The notes beneath the pieces were generated by a model. That model was given only the letters and a program-made list of their open reading frames with translations. It did no database searches and was not told where the DNA came from. The position numbers and the translations under genes were made by a program. 48,597 nt of DNA from Clostridia bacterium (GTDB lineage: Bacteria > Bacillota > Clostridia > Christensenellales > Pumilibacteraceae): contig JAGAPD010000016.1 in NCBI GenBank assembly GCA_017623435.1, positions 1-48,597 on the forward strand, given 5' to 3'. Positions 25,988 to 35,356 of the stretch are shown here, in pieces; within the stretch, counting starts at the first letter, position 1; every line of letters begins with the position of its first letter.

Positions 25988-26020
25988 CAAAGACGCTCCT
26001 TTTTTTGGGGCGTCTTTTTT
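25988..26020 (+). terminator. Intrinsic terminator after the phosphodiesterase gene
   Basis: AAAGACGCTCC pairs with GGGGCGTCTTT around a T-rich loop, and six T residues follow. Confidence 0.9.
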
Positions 26021-26071
26021 AACGCCGTCATTTTTTCAAGCATATAATTTAATATACTCAAAAGAGGGAAA

Positions 26072-26587
26072 ATGATGGAGTACTTAATCGTAGTTTTTTC
26101 GGCAAGTATAGACGCGTATATAGCTGGATTTGCATATAGTCTTAAACGCAAACTTACTTTTTGGCAAGTTTTGTACGCTGGCTCGTATACTTTTTTCGTA
26201 AGCTTAGCAATGTTGATTTTGGGCGCTTATTTAAAAGGAATAACGCTTATAAGTTTTGTGGGTGCGCTGATATTTATAGCAATAGGTTGCAAGAATTATT
26301 TTGGCGCGTTTAAGCAAGAGGAGATTTTGAAACGAAATACCGCTTTCGGTCCTACGCTACTTGGAATAGGCGTCAGTATTGACGCTGGAGTAGCGTGTTT
26401 AGCGGTTGCGGTTGACGGCGCAAAAGTGCTTTTGTGCGCGATGGAAATGTTTTTAGGACATTTTCTGTTTTTGTTGCTTGGATGCATGTCGGTCAGGGCA
26501 ATAAGGGTGATGAAAGGGGCGTCAATAGCGTCGGGAGTGTTGATGATTTTACTTGGGATAATCAAGTTGTACGAATTGATGGGGTAG
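26072..26587 (+). CDS. MntP/YtaF-like membrane protein
   Basis: A 171-residue protein with six predicted transmembrane helices arranged as two similar halves: SASIDAYIAGFAYSLK near the N-terminus and GIGVSIDAGVACLAVAV in the middle. The repeated SIDA motif with membrane-buried aspartates is typical of the MntP manganese exporter and of the related sporulation protein YtaF. I cannot separate the two by eye; the sporulation genes elsewhere make YtaF plausible, although the protein is shorter than most YtaF members. AGAGGG lies upstream. ATG at 26072 or 26075 could be used. A -10-like CATATAAT is at 26041-26048. Confidence 0.75.
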   Translation: MMEYLIVVFSASIDAYIAGFAYSLKRKLTFWQVLYAGSYTFFVSLAMLILGAYLKGITLISFVGALIFIAIGCKNYFGAFKQEEILKRNTAFGPTLLGIGVSIDAGVACLAVAVDGAKVLLCAMEMFLGHFLFLLLGCMSVRAIRVMKGASIASGVLMILLGIIKLYELMG

Positions 26588-26680
26588 AGTAGCGTTTTTT
26601 TGAAAATGTGATAAAATAAACTTTTTCCATAATAGAACGCTATTTTACATTAAAAAATTTACATATAGAGGCAAAAAATT

Positions 26681-27940
26681 ATGATACAAATTCTAAAAAT
26701 TCAAGGTGGAAATAGACTTAACGGAACGATAAATTGTCCGTCGGCTAAAAATGCAATTTTGCCAATAATTGCCGGTGCTGTAATGACGGACGGCGACGTT
26801 AGAATTCGTGGGTGCAGTCTTTTAACTGATACGGATGCAATGATTAAAATACTTCGCGCGCTTGGTGCGAGTGCGGAGTGGGAAGAGGATAGCGTAATTA
26901 TAAATTGCTCGGGACTGAAAACGGACGCGATTACTTCTGACCTTACGGGTAAGATTCGCTCGTCCGTGTTTATACTTGGTCCGCTCGTTGCAAAACATAA
27001 GCGCGCGGTTATGAGTTACCCGGGTGGGTGTGAAATAGGATTAAGACCTATTGATTTACACTTGTACGGACTAAGACAGTTGGGCGTTAAGATAAGTGAG
27101 CAAAACGGATTTATCGTTTGCGACGGAACGCTTATGAGAAGTGGAGAAGTCAACTTTGATTTTCCTAGCGTGGGCGCGACGGAAAACGTAATGATGGCGG
27201 CAAGCTTGCTTGGCGGTCAAACGGTTATTCGTAACGCTGCTCGCGAACCTGAAATCGTGGATTTGGCGCAGTTTATAAACGCGATGGGTGGTAGCGTTGC
27301 GGGAGCTGGAACGGATACGATTATCGTAAACGGCGTTAAAAAATTGCACGGTTGCGATTATCAGCCACTTTCAGACAGGATAGTGGGTGGAACTTATCTA
27401 ATGGCGTGCGCAGTCACGGGCGGAGATATTACGGTGCAAAATCTAAAACCCGAAACGATGCGAGCGGTAATTGAAAAACTTGCGAGGTGCGGTTGTACGG
27501 TAACGCACGGCAAAAATTTCGTGCGCGTGCGCTCGTCTGGTAAAATCAAAGCGATACATAAAATTGAAACGCAGCCTTTCCCGGGCTTTCCGACCGACCT
27601 TCAACCGCAAATCGTAGCTATGCTCACGAAGGCGAATGGTTGCTCTATGATGGTGGAAAATTTGTTTGAGAGCAGATACAAGTACACGACTCAGCTTAAC
27701 AAGATGGGCGCGCGCATAACCGTAAAAGACCGCGTTGCCGTAATTAAGGGCGTAAAGACGCTGAAAGGTGCGCCCCTCATAGCTGAAGATTTGCGCGGAG
27801 GTGCTGCTTTAGTGGTGGGTGCGCTGGGAGCAGAAGGGGAGAGTACTATTAGTGGAGTAGAGAATATCGACAGGGGCTACTATCACATAGAAAAGGACTT
27901 TTCCGCTTTGGGAGCATATATAAACCGCATAATTTTATAG
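26681..27940 (+). CDS. murA: UDP-N-acetylglucosamine 1-carboxyvinyltransferase
   Basis: First committed step of peptidoglycan synthesis, adding enolpyruvate from PEP to UDP-GlcNAc. The 419-residue protein has the N-terminal SAKNAILPIIAG (residues 21-32), the catalytic loop YPGGCEIGLRPIDLH with Cys117 (the fosfomycin target), FPSVGATENVMMAA (near 160) and FPGFPTDLQPQ (near 290). AGAGGC precedes the ATG. It is monocistronic by appearance, with a terminator directly after it, and begins the second half of the split division and cell-wall cluster. Confidence 0.96.
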   Translation: MIQILKIQGGNRLNGTINCPSAKNAILPIIAGAVMTDGDVRIRGCSLLTDTDAMIKILRALGASAEWEEDSVIINCSGLKTDAITSDLTGKIRSSVFILGPLVAKHKRAVMSYPGGCEIGLRPIDLHLYGLRQLGVKISEQNGFIVCDGTLMRSGEVNFDFPSVGATENVMMAASLLGGQTVIRNAAREPEIVDLAQFINAMGGSVAGAGTDTIIVNGVKKLHGCDYQPLSDRIVGGTYLMACAVTGGDITVQNLKPETMRAVIEKLARCGCTVTHGKNFVRVRSSGKIKAIHKIETQPFPGFPTDLQPQIVAMLTKANGCSMMVENLFESRYKYTTQLNKMGARITVKDRVAVIKGVKTLKGAPLIAEDLRGGAALVVGALGAEGESTISGVENIDRGYYHIEKDFSALGAYINRIIL

Positions 27941-27949
27941 TTGCAGGAC

Positions 27950-27982
27950 AAAAAACGGCTTTACGCAAAGCCGTTTTTCTTT
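27950..27982 (+). terminator. Intrinsic terminator after murA
   Basis: AAAAACGGCTTT (27951-27962), loop ACGC, AAAGCCGTTTTT (27967-27978), then a T-rich tract. Confidence 0.93.
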
Positions 27983-28050
27983 TGCTGGGTAGCAGATTTT
28001 GATACACTTGATTTTTTTATCAAATTTTAATATATTTTGAGCAAAATTTC

Positions 28051-28079
28051 TTGCTTTTTTTATGTAATTTTGTTATAAT
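28051..28079 (+). promoter_or_regulatory. Sigma-A promoter for ftsQ-ftsA-ftsZ
   Basis: -35 TTGCTT (28051-28056), 17-bp spacer, -10 TATAAT (28074-28079). The leader to the ftsQ ATG is about 85 nt. Confidence 0.8.
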
Positions 28080-28171
28080 AAATAAGTAAATATATAGTCG
28101 ATTTTTGAAAAACGGACGTATGCGTATATTTCCGTTTTAGGACGATAAGAAACCGTATCGGAAGAAAAAGT

Positions 28172-28963
28172 ATGCGAAATAAGAAACTAATAATTTTACT
28201 ATGTATTCTTTTCGTGGTCACTCTGCTTGTTGTTTTAAGTAGCGTGCTTTTCACCGTGCAAGACGTTTACGGCTATTGCTACAATGACGACGACGAAACT
28301 TTCGATATTGAAATAGCTAAGTTTGAAACTAACGGACTTAGTCGTGGCAAAAGTATTTTCTTCGTCAACGAGGAAGAAGTTATTTCCGCAGTTGAGAGTA
28401 AGTACCCCGACGTAAACGTAATTAACGTTGAGAGAAAATTCCCCAACATAATTTACATCAACTACGTCAAAATTTTCCCCTATCTCGTGTTCGAGACGGA
28501 AGAAGACGCTTTGCTCGTTTCTAACGACTGTAAGATTTTATCTTCGCAAGCAAAGGAAAGCGAGTACGACGACTACGTTCTTCTTAAAGGGGTAACCGTT
28601 CCGTCGTCGACTACGGTGGGCGAAGGGCTTTACGGCGAAAACACGACCGACTACAAAGTAGTATCTCAAATAATGGACGTAATGGAGCGCATTGAGATTT
28701 ACAGCAAAGTAGTGGACATGTTTGAATTTATCGATCTTCGCAAAACGGACGTTAACGGATTGACCTACATCAAGATGCGCACGGGAGCGATAATCGAAAT
28801 TCAGGGCGGAACGAAAAACGTTGACAAAAAGCTTCAGCTTGCCGTTTCGCTGTACGTACTTAACGAGACCAAATATATGACCGGAACTATTATCGTAAAC
28901 GAAACGAGCGAAGGTCAGGTTCGTGCCTACTACGACGCAAACGGAGACAGGTACGAAGAGTAA
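28172..28963 (+). CDS. ftsQ: Cell division protein FtsQ/DivIB
   Basis: A 263-residue bitopic divisome protein. A short basic N-terminus is followed by one transmembrane helix (residues about 5-28), then a POTRA-type domain (FDIEIAKFETNGLSRGKSIF, EVISAVESKYPDVNVINVER, FPNIIYINYVKIFPYLVF) and the beta domain of FtsQ/DivIB outside the membrane. It links early and late division proteins and holds FtsB/FtsL. Identity is supported by position directly upstream of ftsA and ftsZ. The ribosome binding site is weak (GGAAG), so FtsQ is probably made at a low level, as is usual. Confidence 0.88.
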   Translation: MRNKKLIILLCILFVVTLLVVLSSVLFTVQDVYGYCYNDDDETFDIEIAKFETNGLSRGKSIFFVNEEEVISAVESKYPDVNVINVERKFPNIIYINYVKIFPYLVFETEEDALLVSNDCKILSSQAKESEYDDYVLLKGVTVPSSTTVGEGLYGENTTDYKVVSQIMDVMERIEIYSKVVDMFEFIDLRKTDVNGLTYIKMRTGAIIEIQGGTKNVDKKLQLAVSLYVLNETKYMTGTIIVNETSEGQVRAYYDANGDRYEE

Positions 28964-29004
28964 CGAAAATAAACCAAAGCAAAATTAACGTAAAGGAGAT
29001 AAAA

Positions 29005-30159
29005 GTGGCACAGCAAGATACTGCAGTTCTGGATTTTGGTTCAGAGAAAATAACTGCGCTTATCGGCGAGCGTGGAGTAAACGGAACTATTCGCGTAAAA
29101 GGAATGGGCGTATGCAATTACGCAGGTTTTTTGGACGGCGAATTTCTTGCTCCCGAAATGCTTGGCGAGAGCATCAGAGCGGCGCTCAGCGAGGCGTCCG
29201 TTAGCGCAGGCACGCGTATTACGCGCGTTTACGTAGGTGTCCCGGGCGAGTTTTCTTCCGTCGTATGTAAGGAAGTAAGCACGACGCTTAACCGCAAAAG
29301 AAAGGTAAAAGACGCTGACGTTTTTAACCTTATGAGTGCAGGGGACAACTTTGACGAAAAGTACGAAGTTATAAATATTCAGCCCGTTTATTATACGCTT
29401 GACAATAATTTACGCGTTCTCAGTCCTATTGGAGCGGTCAGCGCAAAGCTTGGCGGCGTGCTTTCGTACATAATGGCTGAAAAAACCTTTACCGACGAGG
29501 TAAGAAAAATTTTGACGGCAATGGGCGTTCCGTCCGTAGAATTCGTTTCGTCCGTGCTTGCCGAATCGCTCATACTCTTTAACGAGGACAAGCGTGACGG
29601 TACGGCGGTGCTCGTGGACGTGGGCTATCTTACCACCTCGGTTGCGATCGTAAAAGGCGACGGATTATTGTCGCTCCGTTCCTTCTCGCAGGGCGGAGGT
29701 CATATCACGGGCGACCTTGCGACCGTACTTCAGATTCCTTTCTCGGACGCTGAACTTCTCAAGAGAAAAGTTATTCTTTCGATTGAGCCGAGTGAGGAAG
29801 ATATTTACGAAATCAACGGAAAGAACGGAATCAAGACTTTCTCTGCGCAACTCGTTAACGAAATCGTTTCGTACCGTATTTCGGTAATTGCGCGTACTAT
29901 CTCCAAGTGCTTGTCTACTTGTGAGTACGAATACCCCAGCTATATTCCTTACTCGCTCACGGGCGGTGGAATCGCGTTTATGCGTGGCGCAAAAGACGCT
30001 ATCGCTAACACGGTGGGAAGAGAAGTGGAAGTCGTAGTTCCCCCTTATCCGCAAATTAACAAGCCTAATCTTTCGTCCGCTTGGGGACTTCTTGATATGG
30101 CGATTAAGAACGACGAACCTGTGAAGAAGAGTTTCTTTGCAAAAATTTTCAAAAAATAA
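29005..30159 (+). CDS. ftsA: Cell division protein FtsA
   Basis: Actin-like protein of 384 residues that tethers FtsZ filaments to the membrane. AVLDFGSEKITALIGE (near residue 8) is the phosphate-1 motif, VLVDVGYLTTSVAIV (near 202) the phosphate-2 motif and YSLTGGGIAFMRG (near 315) the adenosine motif. The C-terminal KKSFFAKIFKK is the amphipathic membrane-targeting helix. The start is GTG at 29005, with AAAGGAG upstream. It lies 15 bp before ftsZ. Confidence 0.93.
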   Translation: MAQQDTAVLDFGSEKITALIGERGVNGTIRVKGMGVCNYAGFLDGEFLAPEMLGESIRAALSEASVSAGTRITRVYVGVPGEFSSVVCKEVSTTLNRKRKVKDADVFNLMSAGDNFDEKYEVINIQPVYYTLDNNLRVLSPIGAVSAKLGGVLSYIMAEKTFTDEVRKILTAMGVPSVEFVSSVLAESLILFNEDKRDGTAVLVDVGYLTTSVAIVKGDGLLSLRSFSQGGGHITGDLATVLQIPFSDAELLKRKVILSIEPSEEDIYEINGKNGIKTFSAQLVNEIVSYRISVIARTISKCLSTCEYEYPSYIPYSLTGGGIAFMRGAKDAIANTVGREVEVVVPPYPQINKPNLSSAWGLLDMAIKNDEPVKKSFFAKIFKK

Positions 30160-30174
30160 CGGAGGTAAACTAAT

Positions 30175-31446
30175 ATGTTTAACGGAAAAAATATGATGAC
30201 TATGCCCGCGTCTATCGTAGTAGTAGGTTGCGGTGGCGGTGGTAACAACGCAGTAAATAGAATGATTGAGGCTGGTATCAAGAGCGCGCGCTTTATCGCT
30301 TTGAATACTGACCTTCAGGCACTTTCGATGTCCAAGGCAGAACACCGTATCCAAATCGGTGACAAGCTTACTCACGGTCAGGGCGCAGGCGCTGATCCTG
30401 AAAAGGGACAAAAGGCAGCAGAGGAAAGCCGTCAGGCTATTGCCGCTGCTATTAAGGACGCTGACCTCGTGTTCATTACCGCAGGTATGGGTGGCGGTAC
30501 TGGTACTGGTGCTGCTCCCGTCGTTGCAGGCATTGCAAAGGAAATGGGCAAGCTTACCGTAGCAGTCGTAACCAAGCCCTTTATGTTCGAGGGCAGACCT
30601 CGTATGGAACACGCAGAAATCGGTATTGCTAACCTCAAAAAGGTAGTAGATACGCTCGTAATCATTCCTAACGAAAAACTTATGGAGTTTGCATCCCGTC
30701 TTCCTATGCTTGAATCGTTCAAGCTTGCTGACGACGTGCTTCGCCAAGGTATTCAGGGCATTAGCGATCTTATTGTAACGCCCGCGCTTATCAACCTTGA
30801 CTTTGCCGACGTATGCACCGTTATGAGAAATAGCGGTATCGCTCACATGGGTATCGGTCGCGGTAAGGGCGAGAAGAGAACGCTTGAGGCAGTTAAGCAG
30901 GCAGTATTCAGCCCCCTTCTTGAAACCTCTATCGAAGGCGCGTCCAAGGTTATTCTTAACATTATGGGCTCGGTTGACGTAACGCTTAGCGAAATCAACG
31001 AGGCTACTGAACTCGTTCGCGAAGTCGTACTTCCCGGCGCAAATATTATCTTCGGTGCTGATATCCGCGAGTCTATGAACGAAGAAATTATCGTTACTAT
31101 TATCGCAACCGGCTTTAAGGAGCGCGGACAGGAAACGCGTCAGACGACGGCTACTATTCAGCAGCCTGCGCCCCAGCCTCAGCCTGCACCCCGTCCCACG
31201 GCAGCAGAACTTTGGGCAGGAATCCGTCAGCAGTCGCAACAACAGGCTCAACAACCTGCTCAGCAACAGCCTACGTATCAGCAGTCTGCATATCAGGGCT
31301 TTGGACAGCCCCAGCAGAGCTATCAGCAGCCTGCACCCCAGCCCCAGTACGAGCAACGCCCCACGACTGGTAGCTCGTCAAGAGTGCAAGTAGAGGACGA
31401 TTTCCCCGAATTCTTGCGTAAACTCAACGAGAGAAACAAGAGATAA
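30175..31446 (+). CDS. ftsZ: Cell division GTPase FtsZ
   Basis: Tubulin-like GTPase of 423 residues that forms the Z ring. It has [13 protein letters not shown] (near residue 19), the tubulin signature [13 protein letters not shown] (near 104) and the T7 loop region [11 protein letters not shown]. After residue about 320 comes a long linker very rich in Gln and Pro, then the conserved C-terminal peptide [16 protein letters not shown] that binds FtsA. GGAGG precedes the ATG. Codon choice in this gene is less rich in A/T-ending codons than in its neighbours, as expected for strong expression. Confidence 0.97.
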   Translation: MFNGKNMMTMPASIVVVGCGGGGNNAVNRMIEAGIKSARFIALNTDLQALSMSKAEHRIQIGDKLTHGQGAGADPEKGQKAAEESRQAIAAAIKDADLVFITAGMGGGTGTGAAPVVAGIAKEMGKLTVAVVTKPFMFEGRPRMEHAEIGIANLKKVVDTLVIIPNEKLMEFASRLPMLESFKLADDVLRQGIQGISDLIVTPALINLDFADVCTVMRNSGIAHMGIGRGKGEKRTLEAVKQAVFSPLLETSIEGASKVILNIMGSVDVTLSEINEATELVREVVLPGANIIFGADIRESMNEEIIVTIIATGFKERGQETRQTTATIQQPAPQPQPAPRPTAAELWAGIRQQSQQQAQQPAQQQPTYQQSAYQGFGQPQQSYQQPAPQPQYEQRPTTGSSSRVQVEDDFPEFLRKLNERNKR

Positions 31447-31459
31447 TTTTAAGCAATGA

Positions 31460-31499
31460 CTCACCGTCGTTTTCGTGGCGGTGAGCGTTTGCATTTTTT
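31460..31499 (+). terminator. Intrinsic terminator after ftsZ
   Basis: CTCACCG (31460-31466) pairs with CGGTGAG (31479-31485); T-rich sequence follows after a short gap, so termination may be partial. Confidence 0.7.
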
Positions 31500-31534
31500 G
31501 TGAGAAGGTAGTATTTCGTTAGTACGGAGAAAAT

Positions 31535-32380
31535 ATGAGAAAAATTTTAACTAAAATTTGCATATTTTTATTGTCTATGATTTTTGCTTGCGCCTGTTTG
31601 GTAGGTTGCTCAAACGATAATCAGCCAAAAGATATGATTAGTTTGAACGCTTGGCAAGCTAACGGCGAAAATTTCATAGAATTTAGCCATCAGAATTCGA
31701 ACGCGCAGTTTGAGTGCGTCGTGAGTGACGGTAGCTTTTCCTATGAAAACGAAACTGCGAAAACGATTACCGTACCTGCTGGCAAGAAAATCAGTTGGAA
31801 AGCAGACGGAATACAAAACCTTGAAAACAAAATTTACGCTGATATCGTTCTGAGCGTTAGCGGTGATATTTACGGATACGGAGTAGTGGAAATTGCTTAT
31901 AGTGAAAGCAAGTCCGCTTGGACGGCAAAAGTGCTTGCAAGTAAGCAGTTCAAAAAAACAATCACGCTCAGTCAGGTAAAATCCTTTATTGCGAATAGGA
32001 AGGTAAAGCTTTACGAAGAAATGGATCTTGAGTCTGCGTTTAACCACGGTTGTTTGACAGCTGAAGATCTTAAATCCATTGCTTACTATCATAACGGCGA
32101 AACGGCGTCCGATTTTGACCCCGTACCCATTATGCCACTTATTAGCAAAATGGAGAATAACGTAAAACTGTCTTATCTAAAATCTTATTCGTCCGCAACG
32201 CTTGAAAATATTACGGCTTACGATTATTACGGAACTTATAACGGCTACGTGGTAGCGTATATTACTTGTACCCTTACGCCAACTTCGCCCACTCAATCCG
32301 AAAAAACTATCGGAGGAGTAAAGTTCTATAACTATTCTTCCATTACCGTCTATAACCTCAACGATTATTACAATTTCTAA
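31535..32380 (+). CDS. Predicted lipoprotein of unknown function
   Basis: A 281-residue protein with a lipoprotein signal: basic start MRKILTKIC, hydrophobic core and lipobox LVGC with the acylated Cys at residue 25. The mature part has no motif that I recognise. It begins with a beta-rich segment (residues about 35-130), followed by a region with KVKLYEEMDLESAFNHGCLT and a final beta-rich part. It would be anchored to the outer face of the membrane. CGGAG precedes the ATG. It may be read from the ftsZ transcript if the upstream terminator leaks. The hairpin array follows the stop directly. Confidence 0.8.
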   Translation: MRKILTKICIFLLSMIFACACLVGCSNDNQPKDMISLNAWQANGENFIEFSHQNSNAQFECVVSDGSFSYENETAKTITVPAGKKISWKADGIQNLENKIYADIVLSVSGDIYGYGVVEIAYSESKSAWTAKVLASKQFKKTITLSQVKSFIANRKVKLYEEMDLESAFNHGCLTAEDLKSIAYYHNGETASDFDPVPIMPLISKMENNVKLSYLKSYSSATLENITAYDYYGTYNGYVVAYITCTLTPTSPTQSEKTIGGVKFYNYSSITVYNLNDYYNF

Positions 32381-32384
32381 ACCT

Positions 32385-32740
32385 AAAAGAGAGTCTAATA
32401 GCCGAGTCCCTACAAGGGATTCGGCAACTAAATAAATCCTAAACGGATTTGTGATATTCGTCTAACGACGAGTGATATTGCCTATCAGCAGTGATATTTG
32501 CCTACGGCAAGTTGTGGATTTATTTAATATAACTTTGGCATTAGCCAAAATATAACTGCTTGTAAAACAAGCAATATAACTTTTAGCCACAAGGCTAAAA
32601 ATAAAACTAAATTATCTTAATCTTTTGTGGATAAGAAAAGCCCACCATATTTCGCCTTAAAGCGAAGTATAGTGGGCTACACTTTTGTTATAAACTAAAA
32701 ATCCCTAACGGCAACCGCCATATAAGGCTCTCTTTTTTTT
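32385..32740. repeat. Intergenic hairpin-array element with terminal inverted repeats
   Basis: A non-coding block of about 356 bp. The ends are inverted: AAAAGAGAG (32385-32393) and CTCTCTTTT (32728-32736). Inside, at least eight hairpins follow one another. The first is GCCGAGTCCCT/AGGGATTCGGC (32401-32425). A closing stem AAATAAATCC (32430-32439)/GGATTTATTT (32516-32525) encloses small hairpins separated by three copies of GTGATATT (32451, 32472, 32491). Then hairpins TTTGGC/GCCAAA, GCTTGT/ACAAGC and TTTTAGCC/GGCTAAAA each follow a copy of AATATAACT (32526, 32549, 32573). A long hairpin with arms AGCCCAC/GTGGGCT spans 32639-32678. It could be a non-autonomous mobile element or a structured RNA. 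I do not know a named family for it. Confidence 0.8.
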
Positions 32741-32753
32741 CGTTTTATTCCTA

Positions 32754-32782
32754 TTGACAAGCGAATAACCGCGTAGTATAAT
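32754..32782 (+). promoter_or_regulatory. Consensus sigma-A promoter for the orphan gene
   Basis: -35 TTGACA (32754-32759), 17-bp spacer, -10 TATAAT (32777-32782), a perfect consensus 14 bp beyond the hairpin array. The leader to the ATG at 32835 is about 46 nt. Confidence 0.9.
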
Positions 32783-32834
32783 AATATTGAAAACCTACTT
32801 TGTTATCGCAAAATTTTGCAAAAGGAGAGAGAAT

Positions 32835-33395
32835 ATGACGGATAAGCCAAAAAACAAAAACCGAAAGAAATCTCTGATAATATCGTCAATTGTGAAAGTG
32901 TTATTGGTAATTGTTTTGACGATTGCTTGTAACATTAATTTTATAAAGTTTGACGTTTGGTATTGGACATCAGGAAGAATAAATAATAAAATAATTATAA
33001 CTTATCCAAATGATGAGGTGACTTGTAAACTTATTTGTAAATTTGGAGAAACATCTGGAAAACATGGACCTACAGAAAAAGAAAACGAAATTGAAGTTAA
33101 TAAAGGAAGTTCATGGTCGGGATATGGGAATGACGGATATTATGGTCATCACGGCACTTTAAATTATGATTATGTTACAGCGCTAGTTATAAAAGATGAA
33201 AAAGTAGTGTGGATAGCAATTATTCAAATTGTGAGAGATAAAGTTCATACAAGAAATTATCACCCTATAATTTTACAACAAGGATATTTGATTATCCCAC
33301 GAGAAGAAAATGAAGTAAGAAATTTAATAGATCAATATATAGAACAAAAAGAAAGAACGAGGATAAGTTTATGGGATCGAAATTTAAAAGAGTAA
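32835..33395 (+). CDS. Small membrane-anchored orphan protein, probably acquired
   Basis: A 186-residue protein of no recognised family. The ATG at 32835 is chosen because AAAGGAGAGA lies just upstream; an in-frame ATG at 32787 has none. A basic N-terminus (KPKNKNRKK) is followed by one transmembrane helix (residues about 13-33), then an external part of about 150 residues with a Gly/Tyr/His-rich stretch (SGYGNDGYYGHHG). Base and codon use differ from the neighbours: strongly A+T rich, with ATA, AGA, GGA and TTA codons common and very few of the CG-containing codons frequent elsewhere. With the hairpin array upstream this suggests recent transfer. The phrase RINNKIIITYPNDEVTC suggests a beta-rich fold. 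Confidence 0.75.
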   Translation: MTDKPKNKNRKKSLIISSIVKVLLVIVLTIACNINFIKFDVWYWTSGRINNKIIITYPNDEVTCKLICKFGETSGKHGPTEKENEIEVNKGSSWSGYGNDGYYGHHGTLNYDYVTALVIKDEKVVWIAIIQIVRDKVHTRNYHPIILQQGYLIIPREENEVRNLIDQYIEQKERTRISLWDRNLKE

Positions 33396-33528
33396 AAATA
33401 TTAAACGTATCTTGTAAAATTTTTGGATAATATTGTCCAAGTTTATGTCAAAATCGTTATAATGCTTTTTAATTTAAATAATGTATAATATATAAGATAA
33501 ACAAAATAAATACAATAAGGAGAAAATA

Positions 33529-35331
33529 ATGGCACAGAGTAGACTTATCGGGTCATATCCCGTTATCGGAATCAGACCGACTATTGACGGACGCAGAGGT
33601 CCGCTTAAAGTAAGAGAAAGTTTGGAAGTCCAAACAATGAATATGGCAAAATCCGCCGCTGAACTTATCAGCAAGAACGTTTTTTATTCTAACGGCGAGC
33701 CTGTAAAAGTCGTTATTGCCGATACGACTATCGGTCGTGTAGCAGAGGCTGCTGCGTGCGCTGACAAGTTCAAAAAGGAAGGCGTTGATATCACGCTTAC
33801 CGTAACTCCTTGCTGGTGCTACGGCTCGGAAACTATGGATATGGATCCTATGACGATAAAGGCGGTTTGGGGCTTTAACGGTACGGAAAGACCGGGCGCA
33901 GTTTACCTTGCAGCCGTTTTGGCAGGACACGCTCAAAAGGGCTTGCCTGCGTTTGGAATTTACGGTCACGACGTACAGGACCTTGACGATACTTCTATTC
34001 CTGACGACGTAGCAGGCAAGATTTTGCGTTTCGCTCGTTGCGCGGTAGCAGTAGCAACTATGCGTGGTAAGTCTTATCTTCAGATTGGATCTATCTGTAT
34101 GGGTATTGCAGGTTCTATCGTTAATGTAGAATTCTTTGAAGAATACCTTGGTATGAGAGTAGAGTCGGTGGATGAGGTAGAAATCATTCGCCGTATGACC
34201 GAGGGTATTTACGACCAAAAAGAATATGAAAAGGCTTTGGCTTGGGTTAAGGAAAAATGCAACGCTGACTTTGATAAAAACCCTGCTGAACTTCAAAGAA
34301 CGGCAGAGCAGAAAGAAAAGGACTGGGAGTTCACCGCTAAAATGGCGTGCATTATCAAAGACCTTATGAACGGCAACAAGAATCTTCCCGTTGGATGCGA
34401 GGAAGAAATGGTTGGTCACAACGCGATTGCCGCAGGTTTCCAAGGTCAAAGACAATGGACGGACTTCTATCCCAACTGCGACTTCCCCGAAAGTATTCTT
34501 AACTCCACTTTCGACTGGAACGGCGCTAGAGAGCCTTATATTCTCGCTACTGAAAACGATACGCTTAACGGCGTGACTATGCTTTTCGGTAAGCTTTTGA
34601 CGGGCAGAGCGCAAATCTTTGCGGACGTTCGTACCTACTGGTCGAGTGACGCTATCAAGCGTGTTACCGACTACGACGTTGAAGGAAAGGCAAAAGAGGC
34701 TGACGGCTTTATCCACCTTATTAACTCTGGTGCGGCTTGCGTTGACGCTTGTGGCGAAGTTAAGGACGAAAACGGTAACGCAGTAATGAAGAAGTGGTGG
34801 GAGATGACGGACGCTGATGCGGACGCTTGTATGAAAGCAACTACTTGGCCGTACGCTGACCTTGGCTACTTCCGTGGCGGTGGATATTCTTCGCGTTTCG
34901 TAACGCGCGCTGAAATGCCCGTTACTATGATGCGTCTTAATATGGTAAAAGGTCTTGGTCCCGTTATGCAAATCGCTGAGGGCTGGACTGTAAACGTTCC
35001 CGACGAGGTTACTCATAAGCTTTGGAAGAGAACGGACTACACTTGGCCCTGCACTTGGTTTGCTCCACGCATTACGGGTAAGGGCGCATTTACCAGCGCT
35101 TACGAAGTAATGAACAACTGGGGCGCTAACCACGGCGCAATTTCTTACGGACATATCGGTGCTGACGTGATTACGCTTTGCTCGATGCTCCGCATCCCCG
35201 TATGTATGCACAACGTTCCCGAGGAGGAAATTTACCGTCCTGCATCGTGGAATGCGTTCGGTATGGATAAGGAAGGTCAGGACTATCGCGCTTGCCAAAC
35301 CTACGGGCCGATGTACAAAAACATTAAGTAA
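33529..35331 (+). CDS. fucI: L-fucose isomerase
   Basis: A 600-residue Mn-dependent aldose-ketose isomerase that converts L-fucose to L-fuculose (and often D-arabinose to D-ribulose). The N-terminus [24 protein letters not shown] and internal [28 protein letters not shown] and [16 protein letters not shown] segments match FucI throughout, and the length is normal. AAGGAGAAAATA precedes the ATG, and a terminator follows, so it is probably a single-gene unit. No fuculokinase or aldolase is in the window. Fucose breakdown gives lactaldehyde and 1,2-propanediol, the likely substrate of the microcompartment at 1-8470. Confidence 0.96.
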   Translation: MAQSRLIGSYPVIGIRPTIDGRRGPLKVRESLEVQTMNMAKSAAELISKNVFYSNGEPVKVVIADTTIGRVAEAAACADKFKKEGVDITLTVTPCWCYGSETMDMDPMTIKAVWGFNGTERPGAVYLAAVLAGHAQKGLPAFGIYGHDVQDLDDTSIPDDVAGKILRFARCAVAVATMRGKSYLQIGSICMGIAGSIVNVEFFEEYLGMRVESVDEVEIIRRMTEGIYDQKEYEKALAWVKEKCNADFDKNPAELQRTAEQKEKDWEFTAKMACIIKDLMNGNKNLPVGCEEEMVGHNAIAAGFQGQRQWTDFYPNCDFPESILNSTFDWNGAREPYILATENDTLNGVTMLFGKLLTGRAQIFADVRTYWSSDAIKRVTDYDVEGKAKEADGFIHLINSGAACVDACGEVKDENGNAVMKKWWEMTDADADACMKATTWPYADLGYFRGGGYSSRFVTRAEMPVTMMRLNMVKGLGPVMQIAEGWTVNVPDEVTHKLWKRTDYTWPCTWFAPRITGKGAFTSAYEVMNNWGANHGAISYGHIGADVITLCSMLRIPVCMHNVPEEEIYRPASWNAFGMDKEGQDYRACQTYGPMYKNIK

Positions 35332-35356
35332 ATAGATACACGATAACCGTTACTAT

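Noticed and set aside
29665..31356. Long open frame (563 codons) antisense to ftsA and ftsZ
   Set aside because: A shadow of two strongly conserved genes; low-complexity Leu/Arg-rich start and no ribosome binding site.
33430..33528. Promoter for fucI
   Set aside because: TATAAT occurs at 33458-33463 and 33484-33489, but the possible -35 elements have wrong spacing, so neither is listed as a feature.
33553..35298. Long open frame (581 codons) antisense to fucI
   Set aside because: It mirrors the codon structure of fucI, has no ribosome binding site and encodes no recognisable motif; fucI itself matches its family from end to end.
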